The notes below the pieces were generated by a model that saw only the letters and a program-made list of their open reading frames with translations, was not told where the DNA came from and ran no database searches. From contig JBOZIK010000001.1 of the NCBI GenBank assembly GCA_051453625.1, positions 165,554,160 to 165,618,159 on the forward strand: a DNA stretch of 64,000 bases, in the 5' to 3' direction. Shown piece after piece: positions 48,430-60,699 of the stretch. Source of the DNA: Welwitschia mirabilis. Its lineage: Eukaryota > Gnetophyta > Gnetopsida > Welwitschiales. A program made the position numbers and the translations under genes. Each line of letters begins with the position of its first letter. Position 1 is the stretch's first letter.

Positions 48430-50004
48430 AATAAGAGTCACACCCTTATTGCATAAGATTATCTACTCATTTTCCATATTCTTACTCATTTCATGCATTT
48501 CCTGTTACATCTTCTTTTCATAATAAAGTGTCTTGCGTATTCATTTAATCACTATTTGTTTAGAATAGTATGTTTTATCATGCTTAGGTTGTTTGTTTGT
48601 TTATGTTTTACAGGTCATGGCTAAGTTGATGCAATAGATCATTTGATTGATAAGTGATACAATATATGTCAGGCACATATGTTTTGTTTATTATTGTCCT
48701 CAATTTGCTATCATTAATGTTCTACCTCAAGAGGCCCCATTTGTCAAGGAAAATGATGATGACATCTACCATGGTCACTTTTATGGTGATGTAGCTGACC
48801 CTCCCTTTTATGCTACCCATTCATACATCATACCTATCATTTCACTGGACAAAGGTAGAGTGCAGATATTGCATTTACCATGTATTTTGTCTCCATCCTA
48901 TTAACCACCATTTTCCATGATATCATTCATCCTGTTTTACCCATATTCATCAATTCGCCTTGTTAGTTTCATTTTCATCATGTTCACATTCATATTTTCT
49001 CTATCCATTAAAAAAAATTAAAAAAAGAAAATTCAAAAAAAAAGATAGAGAAAAAAATATTGCAAGCATGTAAAAACCCAAAGGGCACATGCTTGCACCG
49101 CTCCAAGATCATTAGTTTTAAGACCATTGGCATCGACATTATTCTTGTAGCTTGCCACGGTATGTACCTCGGTTACATAGATTTATTATCTAAAGTTACA
49201 TACACTTTAGCATGTAATTTTCTGTTTTACATTTTACCTCCACCCATTCCCATTTCATTGTTGGCAAGTTTTCCTTGTACATTCCCCTTTTATCCCATTT
49301 TCCTGACTATGGAATCATTCACTTTCCTATCCCTTTCTTACCCTTTATCACATGTTTATTTCATCCCTTCTACCCCACTTAGTCACCATTATCACCTAGT
49401 GGTAACTTCCCCATTATTATTACACTTTTACCATGCTCTATGTCAACATCTACTCCATGTTATACTTGTCTACCCCATGATCTCATTACTCATGTAACAG
49501 GGATGCCCATCCCCTTTTTCTACCATCCTATTCCACCCCTTTTACTAGATGTTGCAATATTTCTGTTCTACACATTCCATCACATGGTCACATTTTTCAC
49601 CTTGTTACCTTGTCATTACTACATTCATTACATCCCAGCTCACAGTCACCATGAGTAGGTGTTATTTATAGCCATTCCATTCATTTTCACTGTAATACAT
49701 TACCCATCTTATATTTATCACATTATCATGCTTTACCCATTCACCATGTTTTCATGCTTTCCATGGCCATCCTCATGTCATATCAGTTTTGCAGAGGAAA
49801 AAAAAGAAAAGAAAATAAAAAGAGAGTGAGGCCATCCCTCATCTCATATCAGTTTTGCAAGAAAAAAAAAAAGGAAAAGAAAATATAGAGAGAAGGGGAA
49901 GGAAGCGAAAAAAAGGGAAAAATTTTGAAGATGTGAAAACCTTGAAAAGGCCACATGTTCATTTTATATTTTTGACATAAGGTTTCATTTACCTACCTCA
50001 CATC
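48430..50004 (+). other. Post-integrase region of the gypsy element
   Basis: About 1.6 kb lies between integrase and the PPT. The frame 48647-48904 reads LPQEAPFVKENDDDIYHGHF then YGDVADPPFYATHSYII, with an acidic patch and no known domain. From 49200 to 49780 the sequence is pyrimidine-rich with repeated CCAT-type words, giving long but low-complexity frames (49060-49497, 49440-49658) that I do not treat as genes. Confidence 0.5.
49775..49890. repeat. Local duplication before the PPT
   Basis: CTCAT(G)TCATATCAGTTTTGCA followed by an A- and G-rich run occurs at about 49770-49835 and again at about 49838-49900, a period near 66 bp. Confidence 0.65.
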
Positions 50005-50018
50005 AAAAAGGGGGCAAT
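50005..50018 (+). other. Polypurine tract of the gypsy element
   Basis: AAAAAGGGGGCAAT directly precedes the TG of the 3' LTR, the normal place and form of the plus-strand primer. Confidence 0.85.
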
Positions 50019-52327
50019 TGTAACAAGGAGGCTTTACATTTTCACCTCCTTGCCCCCTTCTCATTACCTTTACCTCCCCTATCATTTTAGGCCCCTAAGT
50101 TATTGCTATGAATCACATTTTCATTACCTCATTCCCCCCTTCAGCTTTTTAAATCTCACTTGACTTCAGTGTTCACTGCTTTACCCTTAAACATTACCAT
50201 TATTATGTTTTTCCCCCTCCTTATCACCTCCTCCTTATTGTCAATTTTACCGTAAATGTTTACAACACCCCATTTCACCTCCCATCTTAGCTCTTCCACA
50301 TAACCCATCCTATTCTCATGTATTTCTCTCTTCATAAGGGATCTCCATTCTTCATCCTTTAATTACTTTCTTGAGCACCATTTCAATCCTACCCAGATCT
50401 ATTTGAAGACCGTCTCATGTAGCTACACACACCTCATGAGGGCCGGCCTCCTGTATAACCCCGTCTTTAACAAATAGAAGGCCATGGGGAAAAAGCTCAG
50501 GCAAACGCTGTAGAAGAGACTAGCTCAATCTCTCTGAGGATGTTCGGGAGAGAGTCGAATCAATGAGCTGTCGGCGATGCGGAGCTCTGGCTGCGTATTT
50601 AAAGATAGTGCCTTATGGCTTCAAAGATTTGCAGTGGCTGGAGAGAGAGTCCTTTAGAAGCTTTTGTTGCCTGCAAAGGTATTTGACCTAATCAAATTAT
50701 CTTCACTGATGTTACCTCAAACCGTGAACATATATGACGAAGTGCATCACTCGACCTTTTTACTAGAAATACCTTTGTCCAACATTCATACAACTAGAAG
50801 TTGCGGGAAGCCATTTTGGCATTTTGCTTTGTAGTCGCATGAATTTTTCGGCGATTTATTTGCAACGAGATTCCAAAATTGGAGCAAATCGGCCTTTACG
50901 ACAAGTAATGCAATCTGGAAGACTCTGTCTTTTCCTCTCCATGAACAACCTCAACAACATGCTGTTAAGGGAGAACCGCAGCATCAATTCTGTAATAGAG
51001 GACGCTAACTAGTCTGATGCTATTCCAGGCGCGGATCCGCTACCTTTGTTTTCGTTTTCTGCATCTGCAAGTCAATCCTGAAACATGGTTATGATCCAAG
51101 ACTGACTAGTGGCTGAAAGGATTTCTCGGATCTCAAAAAGCAGAGGCCTTTGCTGCAAAGCAGAAAGGAAAAAAATCAAAGCGACTGGAAAGAGAAATAA
51201 CATAGAAGAAGCGACAGCAACTTGAAGGCCACTCGGTCGAATGGTTACAAGGCAACAAAGTTTTACATTTAGTGTTAAGTTGAAAAAATAAGATTCCAGA
51301 CACTGCCAGCAAATGCAGTTATACAATTATTCGAACATGTAAGGCATTTTCTCTCAAAGATTCTAAGAACATTTGATGCACGCTGAGATTAGGTTTGATG
51401 TATCACCAAATTCCATGTTAGTTTCATTGTCTGTACATTAGCTATTGTTGTTGTTAGATTTGTTTTTCAAGATCTGTCAAAAGGATATCGTTTCCTTTTA
51501 ACTCTACAACTGGGAGGTGTCAATATATTTTACCAAAATGTTTCCTGAGCGTGTTTTCTGTAATGTTTGGGGTCATTTTGATTTGCCGATATCAAGTTCT
51601 AATTAATCAAATCAGATTTGAATTGTTTATTTCATCCCTGCCCTTTCAAATCATGAAAAGATATCATTCTGAAATGAGCGTCTAATACATTTCAATAGTG
51701 AATGCTGTAAAACGAAATCTGATTGGGCGTAGCATGAGAAGGACTCTTGTCCTTTTCATTCTCTCTTTTAAAATCATATGAATTGATTTATTTAGTTAAA
51801 TATATATTATCTAATTTATATTATCAAGTTCTAAGGCACTTTCTATAAAGGACTGTGTGTGAAATTGATATCATTGTATATACTCTTATTTGATATCACT
51901 GTCTACACTCTTATTCGAAAATACATTGTCTTAGATAAATCTATTTTAAGCATATAATTTACAAAACGTTGCTTTAATAATTCTTTGAAAAAATAAGATT
52001 TTTGTTTTATTATTATTTAATTTTCCATTTTGAATTTTACTTTGAGTAGTGTTTTATAAATTACAAGTAGAATAATGATCCATCATTCGTTTTGAATCGA
52101 TTGTACATATTTTAATGCTATCTCAATTGTCAAATATCTCAAACTCTCACAACACATAGTATTCTAAGCCAAACAAAATAGCATTCATCAAATTAGTTGG
52201 AATCTGAGAAATTAACATTGCCAAAAAAATTAGCAATAGATTTTGGCACTAGAAGTAGTGCGCTAGGCAAAACATCACTCAACAAATCAAAACCATAAAC
52301 TAAACATTGTGAAACTTAGTCATAACA
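50019..52327 (+). repeat. 3' LTR of the gypsy element, full length
   Basis: Begins TGTAACAAGGAGGC right after the polypurine tract and ends CATAACA. It includes a less AT-rich part (50430-51010) with TATTTAAA at 50596-50603, a plausible promoter box, which the 5' LTR has lost. Confidence 0.85.
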
Positions 52328-52970
52328 CTTAAAGACTATATATGAAATTTTGTTGTATTAAGCAAAATGCAATTTTCCCCTCGGATGTCTACATTGTAAA
52401 TAATCATTTTTACCAAAGTAAATGAAAGAAGAAGTTGTGCGAAGTATTTGTATTTGTGTTATTTTAGAACTCTATTCAAGGGACCAAACAACTCCTTAAA
52501 CATGAAACAAATACTTATGAATAAGTTATCTTCTAAAAGAAGGAAACAATATTGATCGCTAAAAAATCATTTGTCAATTTAAATAAAACAAATAAAAGTT
52601 AAAGTATTGAAGTAAGACAAAGTAATGAAAATGGCTAGCCACTAAAATAAAACCTCAGAAAACATAAGGTATTTAGAAATTAGAAGTAATCAAGTTCTTT
52701 AAAATGTTACTGTTCTACTAATTCTTAAAGTTAGGCCGAAGGGGTGTGATGAAACGCGTAATAGTTTTGAAGATGCTGCATTCAAGAAGACAGACAAGGC
52801 AATGAATTTAAAGACATAACAGCTTCAAAAAATCACAAATCGAGAAAGAAAGTAAATCAAAAAGATGAAACAAAACAAACCTCGATGAATCTAGAAACCA
52901 GACATAAAAAGTTAAAGTGTGAAACCTAGTTAAAATTAAAGAGGAGTGTTAGTAAGTTGCACAATTCACT
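52328..52970. other. AT-rich flank of the gypsy element, no gene seen
   Basis: Begins with the target duplication CTTAA. Its last part may belong to the LTR that ends at 53396, but no partner could be aligned this far upstream. Confidence 0.4.
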
Positions 52971-52974
52971 TGGC

Positions 52975-53440
52975 AATTGTTAACTTGGTAATGAAAAACA
53001 AAATGGCATGTTTTGTTTCACATAAAAAGACTCGTCCTTTCCCCATACTAGTGAAACACTATAAGATAAAGATCATTCATTTCAAGAAAATAATTCTTCA
53101 AGGACAAAAGATTCAATCTAATAGGAGAGAAAGAAGTGTAACAAAACACTTAAAGTCACACAACCCTAAATCTACAAACTCAAGTAGATGATTCATCCAT
53201 GAACCACTTGCCTAGATACTTACAGAAATCTTACTTATAACAATGTTCCATTCTCAAATTATTAATTATTTAATTAATTTAACGTAACACTTAGTTTATA
53301 TTAAAAATTTTGTTTCCCTTCCCTTCTCATTTCTGCAATTCACAAAGTAACCTAAAAATTCTACATTTGATTTTGATATCACAGATTCCCAACATGATAT
53401 CAAAGCTTCCACACTGAATCCCAAATATGGAATTGGAGCA
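52975..53440 (+). repeat. Second copia-type LTR 3' end with PBS
   Basis: Homologous to 37795-38260, including the junction: CACAGATTCCCAACA followed by TGATATCAAAGC, a worn initiator-Met PBS, and the first 30 bases beyond. Both copies therefore look like 5' LTRs of related elements. The short frames here are accidental. Confidence 0.65.
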
Positions 53441-53648
53441 TTCTTCCTCCAGAAAAAGTCCCAACACATATTTCATAATGATCTTGTTTTTTTCCATTTT
53501 CTCTCCATGCACTCTCTTTTAGTTATATAGTAAGATATATAAAAATAATGAGATATTACAAGAGGCAGAGGTAAATGGTAAATAGTTGCATGGGTCTCCA
53601 CATGTCTTCTCTATGGAGTTGTTTCAACCAAAGTATGCTTGACACATC

Positions 53649-54023
53649 TTAAATGTAACCCTTAAACTCGTCATTCATGACAAATTCATTGTCATCATGA
53701 GTGCTTCTAGTAATACCCACACAATGCATGATATGCTGCTCCATATCTAAAAACTTTTCTGAATCCAATGCAATCCACACTTTGTAATGTAGGCAATGGG
53801 CTCTAGAAATTATATGCTCAACATTATGAGCTTTTAGCACATTGTCACAGTCAATGTTGAAATATTTGAACCACCTACAACCTAGATAATCTCTTGTGAA
53901 AAACTACTTATGATCTTCGCAGCGTCTAGAGTGTTTTATTCCAGAAGCTTCTGGGTTGTGCACTTGCAGAACATATGGATCTTCTTTATCTCCTCTATCA
54001 CAACTACCCTCAAACTTTTCCAT
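53649..54023 (-). pseudogene. Unidentified coding relic, 125 codons with one TAG
   Basis: From ATG at 54023 the minus strand stays open to TAA at 53649 except for a single TAG (53906-53904, codon 40). The text is not low-complexity: MEKFEGSCDRGDKEDPYVLQ at the start, DYLGCRWFKYFNIDCD and HIISRAHCLHYKVWIALDSE in the middle, and a polar acidic end. It is rich in Cys (8, 35, 49, 59, 77, 101) and His, as in some zinc-binding proteins; that is inference. No family is recognised, no splice sites are clear, and the base composition is milder than its surroundings. It may be a captured host gene fragment or an unknown TE protein. Confidence 0.5.
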
Positions 54024-54755
54024 GGGTTAGGATTCAAATAGAGGATCATCGTTTCATGAGCTAGAAAGAAGTCCTTCCTTTCCAAGCTTGTAGCATACTC
54101 TGATTGTTATAAACTTTTAATTGCAGGAAATGGATCTCCACTTGTTTGATTTCATGGATACTGAGTTTAAAAGTCTTTAGTACTAAGAAACGTCAAACCA
54201 AATCTTTCACCACCTCTAAAGAACATATGAGAATTGAAGCATATTAGCCCATACAGATTTTAGTGTGTGTGTTTAATAGTAACGACATTTTAGAAAAACA
54301 AGATGGGGTGGTGAATGTATGTTGGATTTCATTAGCATTAGGAAAAGGGATGGAAAGAGAGGAAGGGATTTGGAGGAAGGGATTCTTGCATGGCCTAGAA
54401 AATAGAGGCATGTGATTATTATAGGAAAGTTGTGGCAAACTGAAAGGTGAGAAAATTTGGGTGAATAAAAATCTTACAAAAAAGGAATTTGTAAGGAAAG
54501 TAGAGTAGAGAAAAGATAGATTTTTCAAACACATTGCATGTTTGATCATAAAAAAGGTATGTGAAAATTGAAATAGTTGATAGTCATAAGCAATTCGTTT
54601 GGTTGAAAATATCTCACCAATTAGGAGATTCATACTTTTAGCTTTTGTTATTGCACTTCTCTAGAAGCAACTTTACATCGAATACTAAGTTTGTCTTAGA
54701 GATTATCTTTTTTAATATCTAACTTTTGCTATAACTAAGTTCTTTAAAAAAGGAA
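54024..54755. other. Region without a recognised gene
   Basis: A 129-codon minus-strand frame (54244-54633) is open, but its Phe-, Ser- and Leu-rich text mirrors a purine-rich plus strand and carries no motif. I leave it unannotated. Confidence 0.4.
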
Positions 54756-54759
54756 AGGT

Positions 54760-57594
54760 GTTTTTGTGTGGGAATTTTAATGCTAGAGTAGGAGAGCAAT
54801 AAGTAGATGTGTTAAGAGTGACATTATAGTATAGGACTTGTGGGAAGTATTTCTAATGCTCAATGGACTCATTCATCTTAAGATTACATTATTAATAAGA
54901 TGGCACAATAACTCGTGACATGGTGCCAAGGAGTTGGCCTTCTAATTCTTAATAGAATGACTTATTTCCCTTAGTCCAAAACTCACACATTTATAGAACA
55001 TCATGGGAGCTCTTACAGTGACCTTCTTCTAGCTACTCTCTATAGTTTATAATGTGTTCATAATTTTAAAGTAGGTGATGATTTGCTTGAATTCCTATCA
55101 TCTTTTAGATTTTGATATTCATGCAAATTGACAACAATAGGTAAAGGCTACAATAAAAATTCTAAGAAGACTTACATTAGAATGGGGCAAATTCACAAAG
55201 AAGATAAAAAACAATGTGAGTCTAGGCTACAACACAAAGATCTTAGGTCAGTGTTATTAGACATAAGAAAAAATATAATGAAGACTAAGCCACCAAAAAG
55301 TCAAAAACAATGGTTTGAGAATGAATGCAAAAGGGCTAGGTCACTAAATAAAAGGGCTCTAACACCACAACAAAGGGTTTGGATGATGTAGACATAGAAA
55401 ACATTGATTAAAAATAGAAAGAAAAGTCTTCACTATTAGAAAATAGAAAATGTTTGTGTACATGTTCAAACAGAAGCCTAGAAATTTTTGGAAATTTTTC
55501 TAGAACAAAAGACCTATAAAATTGAATCTTCCCTTTATAAAGATTTGAACATTCTTTAGCAAATTATTCAATTGTGAAGGAGGTCATCCATGTAGAACTC
55601 CAATTAATAATCACATCTATCTAACACTAGAGGAAGTTGAATGAGGAATTAAAAGACTTGCAAGGAGACAAGCAATAGATGAACATAGGCTATATGTAGA
55701 ATTAGTAAAAGGGGGAGGACATATTACGTTAAAAGTTGTTTAGAAAAAAAAAACTTACTAAAGCTATTCAAGAAGGCTTAGACAAAAGATGAAAAACTAG
55801 CAACGAAATTTTACCCCTTTGAAGGGGAGAGAGAATCGATCTAAATAACTATAAACTTATTATGGTTAGTATCCTTTTTGCTAAATTGCTAAGCATAATA
55901 TTGGAAAGAAGGCTTGGACAATGGGAAGAGGAATACAAAGTAAGAGCTATATCACAGTTCAATATAACCACTCCACTATTGATCATTTAGTTACTTTTTA
56001 ACTTGTATTGACAAGGCCAAAGGGTCCAATAAGAAGGTATTTATTTGCTCTAAGAACTTTTCTAAAACTTATGATTCTATCATTAGGAGTAAACTATGGT
56101 AACCATTGGGTAATCTAGGTACCCCTTCTAAATACAATAGTTCATAAGTTGTATGAAGAACTTATTATTAAGTTAAAGGAAAATGACATAGAGAATTACA
56201 TTACTCTCTAAAGTCACACTGAGTTAACAAGAATTCTTACTTTCAAAATAGTGTTTGAAATTTTTAATAATGAAATGAAAGATTAATTGAAAAGTGTGCC
56301 AAAAGAACATTCCATTCCAGTAGGCAATCTTTTTTTAATCTCCCCTTTTTTGTAAATTATTTAGTTCTCATTTGAACATTAGCTACTGATATGCAACATA
56401 TATGGCAAGTGTTAGATGAACTTTGCACATCTTCTTGAATGAAAATTAATGTTAATAAAACTAAAATTATGTGTTATAGCACTAGGAGATCAGAAAATGA
56501 ATGGAGGCTTTGTGGCGAGTAAATGGAAATATTTTCCAATCATAAGTGCTTGGGTCTCTAATTTTTTTATCATTATAAATGGGATAAATGTGTTTAAGAA
56601 AGAATTGTACGAGGGACAAAGGTTTGTATGTACTTAAAAGCAAATGTAAGAAGACATCAACTCGGCTTTGCAATTCCAAGTTAAAACCCAAAAATCCATA
56701 TAACATCTTGTCACTGTAGGTAATATGCTTCCAGTGGAGGTAGAAGCCATTTGTCAATTCATTGCATATGTGTAAAAGACTAGAGGTAGTACAGAAATAA
56801 AGTCCTCAAAAATATTATTAGAGGTCATAAAGATATAGAATGGTTTTATGAAGAGAAAATATGGTCGGAAAAATGGAATATTTATCCAACTAACTTGCAG
56901 TTTGTTACCAAATGAATTCAAAACGTGGTTAAATATAAGATTCTTTAAAAACTTTTATTTAGCATGGATGGCAAAAAGAAATTATACTTAAAACAAATCA
57001 AAAGGAAACACATTAATCTTGATTTACAATATTTAAATGTTAGAATTCGTGGATTAATTAGTAAAATCAAGATGAGCTCCCATTGGCTTAGGATTAAAAC
57101 GAGTAGATGATCTAATATTCCTAAGGAAGATTGCATTTCTAGACTTTCTTATTGGATGCTATTAAAAATGAGAAACATGTCGTTATTCAATGTCATTTAA
57201 CAAGCTTTTTAAGATGTAAATGGAGTGTAAATACTCCTAGTACATATGAACTCCTTCAATTTCTTGTAAACATTTTGGGATATTTTATTGAATCTATTTT
57301 GAACAATTTTAAATGTACATAATGTTGGTCTAATAAACCCCTTGGGTCTTCTTTAGGACATACTAGAATTTTAATTTCAGTTTTAATTCATAAGTCATGT
57401 AAGGGGCTTTACAAATGGCATTCTCCTTTTGTTAAAGTAGTGAATAGGGTTATAGTTTTTGTTTTTAATATCTTGCAAGCTCTCATTCTTTGGATCTTAT
57501 TATGCTTTAACATTGATTATAACATTCTACTTTATACCATATTTTAAAATAAAAATTAATAAAAACAAATTCATTTATTATTATTATTATTAAA
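54760..57594 (+). mobile_element. Non-L1 type LINE relic, RTE/CR1-like in layout
   Basis: The plus strand reads FNARVGEQ (about 54775), the end of an APE endonuclease. QWFENECKRAR follows (within 55128-55391), then RT from YKLIMVSILFAKLLSIILER (55850) through DSIIRSKLW (about 56075) to MKINVNKTKIMCYST (about 56440). After that come KMSSHWLRIK and a Cys-His tail near 57070-57220. A (TTA)n run at 57575-57593 may be the 3' end. The layout resembles RTE/CR1-like LINEs more than plant L1. Stops throughout. Confidence 0.7.
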
Positions 57595-57726
57595 TTATAT
57601 TTTATTTATTTTTATGTTGGAATTGATTAGAAAGATTTATAACATATGAAAGGTTATTAATCGATAAGTCATAGCTAAAAAGGTAAAAGACATGAACCCT
57701 CATTTAGTATTAATTAATTCATTAGC

Positions 57727-59288
57727 ATGTATGTTTTAGTTACTTATAAAAACATGATTAGGAATGTAATAGGTAGAAATCTTACCACACTAGCTAAATA
57801 CTTAGAACAACTTAAAACTTTCAAACACAATAAACTTAGTGGAATCTTCATTTGCATCATTTGTACCTTTAACAAACATGAAATCAATCAATGCCCTTCC
57901 ATTCTTATCTACCAAGATGTAGCAGCTAAACAAGTGGATTATCTATAGTTTAGGCCTTTTTTTAGATAACTATAGTCTTCATCTCCTTTTGAAAATGCCT
58001 TCAATTAAAAATGGAGAAATCATCCTACTTTTTCTTGGAAAACTTCTCTAGTGAAGCTTAACCAACCTTAAAATAAGCCATTAGAGAATGCCTTAAAATA
58101 ATTCATAGAAGCCTAACTCAAAACCGACAATAACCAAGCTACGATTAATAAGCAAATGGCACAAAAATTTAATAATTCAAATAAGAAATGCAACAATATT
58201 CTCAAAATACTTCTCATATTTTCTCACCCTTGAACCAAAAAGAGGAAAGTAAATTTTTTATTTAATAAGTCCCTAACCTTCAAAGAGTGAACATGGCTAA
58301 AAATAGTTTTAAAAAAATTAGAGGTTTCAATGTCATCTTACTTAGAAATGATATGCAAATAAATGAAATGTTCAAAGAATTACCAAAGAACCTAATTTTT
58401 CTAACCCTAAACTTCAACATCTATATGGACATGAGAAAAATAATGAAGTTGATGTGAAAAGGAATTACCAAAAAAACTTAGGCAAGTTTTAATCCCTTAT
58501 CTTTATTACTATGGGAAGAAGAAACTTGAAGCATACCTAAAGGTATCAAAGAAAGTGAAAATCGACATTCCACTTTTAGATGTCATTAGAAAAGGATATT
58601 CCTATTTTAAGTTCCTTAAAAACATGCATACGATAAGAATGAAAATGAACTTAAAGAAGAATGTTTTCCTAGTCCAACAAATTAGTGCTACTATTTAAAT
58701 CAAACTTCTATGTAAGTTTAGATATTCTACTTCCATGACTATTTCTTATTGGTAATAAAAGAGTAAATATAGCATTATCATATTGTAAAAATAGTTTGAT
58801 CATAACTCCATGTTTAGCTTATAAGAAGCTTTAGTTGCAAGAACTAAAGAAAACTAGCGTAACTTTATAACTTGCAAACCATTTAATAAAGACTCCTAAA
58901 GAAATAGTAGAAAAACGTTTAATACAAGTTGACAAAGCTTAGTATCATATAGGCTTTTATACATAGAAATGAAAAATAATCTAAGGTTTTTCCACTTATT
59001 TAAGGTAGTTATTTCTTACTACTGCAATGTTTAACCAACTATGAAAATTAACGGTTAAGATATGATTTGGCAATATGAATACCATTTTACACGTTTTCAA
59101 TGTTATGAAGAAGAAGCCTTTAAGTGATGTCAAAAGTGTAGATTTAGTTGAAATAATTAATGATAATAATTATAATTCTTTATTTGTCATTGATAGTCAT
59201 ACTTAATTTTAAAAACATGAGGAATTATCATCATTGTTGTGTGAAAATCTTAAACATAAAATATCACATTAAAAAGCTAGATTTAAAC
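57727..59288 (+). pseudogene. Athila-like Ty3/gypsy gag and protease fragment
   Basis: CIICTFNKHEINQCPSIL (within 57727-57948) is the Cys-His motif at the end of Athila-type gag. KKVKIDIPLLDVIRK near 58550-58595 and FLKNMHTIRMKM then NVFLVQQISATI match the block just before the Athila protease. Protease and RT are hardly readable beyond 58750. The fragment is cut by a copia LTR at 59289, and its 5' part is not visible. Confidence 0.7.
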
Positions 59289-60657
59289 TGTTGACAAAAT
59301 CCTAATATTGATGATTCCACTTATTAAATATTATGTGTCTGGTGTGAATACAGGGTACTAAATATATCTTTCAAGTTGGCATGATACTTAACAGGATTCA
59401 CTCAAAAGAATCAAGAAGATAGATAGTTTTAGTTTAGAGTTCATGAAGATTAGACAAGCTTGACTATAGACATCTACAATGTGAAGGACATCTATGAGAA
59501 ACATGTCTTTTGGATGGAAGACATCTATACTAAAACTAAACCATAAAGAGGAGAAAGAAGTCTATGGAATGAAGGAGATCTATACTAAAATTGAACCTGA
59601 AACATAAGAAAGACATCTATACTAATAACACTCATTAAAGATGTCTATGATATGAAAGATGTTTATATTAAACTAAAGCAAGCAACAAAAAATAGTCTAT
59701 TTAAGCAAAATGATAGTGATGTTTTATTTATTTTCTATGGATCTAGGTAGATTATGCACGATAAATTTTTAATGCCATAAGATCATAGAAACAGCAATTT
59801 AAGGCTCAGTGAAATTTAAACAAGCTTATTAAAGATTTCTATCATGTTGAAGACATCTTCCTAAAAGAGTTTATCAGAATTGAAAATGTCTTTCTAAAAG
59901 ATGTCTATGAGATTGAAGACATCTATCATGAAAATTGATACATTTAAGTAATGGAATCTAACCATTTATAGCCTTTGAAAAGTATTCAAACTAATCCAAA
60001 TGATGATCTCCCTTAGTTAATGGACTAGATTACTTTAGAAGGATAAAAGACGTAAAGAAAGATTATTGAAAACTTTTTAGCAAATCATTTTTAGAACTAC
60101 ACAAGATAAAATCTCTTAAACTTGACTAAAGGACACTATCACTGAAGACATCTTATGTTTTTATGCTTATCCACTACTACAACTCTAATATCTAAATCTT
60201 GTAGATGACTACATCAAAGAGGAACTCAAGTAATTACACTTGGCATATCATTTCAGGCTTGTTCTTCTTTCATTCTACTTTTCATATTTCTTTGTTGAAG
60301 TATCTAATTCATTAAATCTTTTATTTCTAGTCCAAAATCATTTTGATCTATCTCTCTTTCTAGTGTCCCTTGCTTGGGGATTCGAAATGCAAGATAACCC
60401 TTCCATGGGTGTACTTCTTGAAATTGAACAAGTTCTTTAGAGTACTTTTGAATCTCTATTTGTTGTAATCCCTAAGACGAAAAGAATTAACGATATCTAA
60501 AGTTGTAAAGAAAAGATACCCTCTATGTATAGATGTACCTAGGATGGGAACAACATAAATTGATAAGATTTTATTTTATTATTTTTATTAGTTAGTTGGT
60601 TAAATTTTATTTATTAGAGCTCATTCATCCCTCTCCTCTGAGTTGATGATCCCTAAC
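59289..60657 (+). repeat. Copia 5' LTR
   Basis: Begins TGTTGACAAAATCCTAATATTGATGATT, a start typical of plant copia LTRs (here broken into words: TGTTGACAAAATCC then TAATATTGATGATT), and ends CCCTAAC just before a PBS-like TGATATTAAAG. Length 1369 bp. It contains a scattered set of AGACATCT and AGATGTCT octamers. No matching 3' LTR lies in the window. Confidence 0.7.
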
Positions 60658-60668
60658 TGATATTAAAG
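60658..60668 (+). other. Worn PBS of the copia element
   Basis: TGATATTAAAG matches the initiator-Met site TGGTATCAGAG at 8 of 11 positions, directly behind the LTR. Confidence 0.6.
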
Positions 60669-60699
60669 TAGGTACTAATAAAAGGAGTAACATCCTTGA

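Larger units (their letters stand above)
40269..52327 (+). mobile_element. Ty3/gypsy LTR retrotransposon, Tat-like, 12 kb, inactive
   Basis: Long LTRs (40269-41948 and 50019-52327) flank a plus-strand gag, protease, RT, RNase H and integrase order. LTRs begin TGTAA and end TAACA, and a polypurine tract abuts the 3' LTR. The flanking 5-mers are CTTAG (40264-40268) and CTTAA (52328-52332), a near-perfect target duplication. Protease and RT wording (LLVGHPWI ... LHQRLKF; KDDYPLQNIDILVDNT) fits the Tat branch. LTRs differ at roughly one base in seven by eye, so the insertion is old. All genes are broken. Confidence 0.9.

Noticed and set aside
49060-49658. Long open frames after integrase
   Set aside because: Low-complexity text from a pyrimidine-rich tract with repeated words; no domain.
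54244-54633. 129-codon minus-strand frame
   Set aside because: Long, but its biased text mirrors a purine-rich strand, and it shows no motif, repeat partner or splice context.
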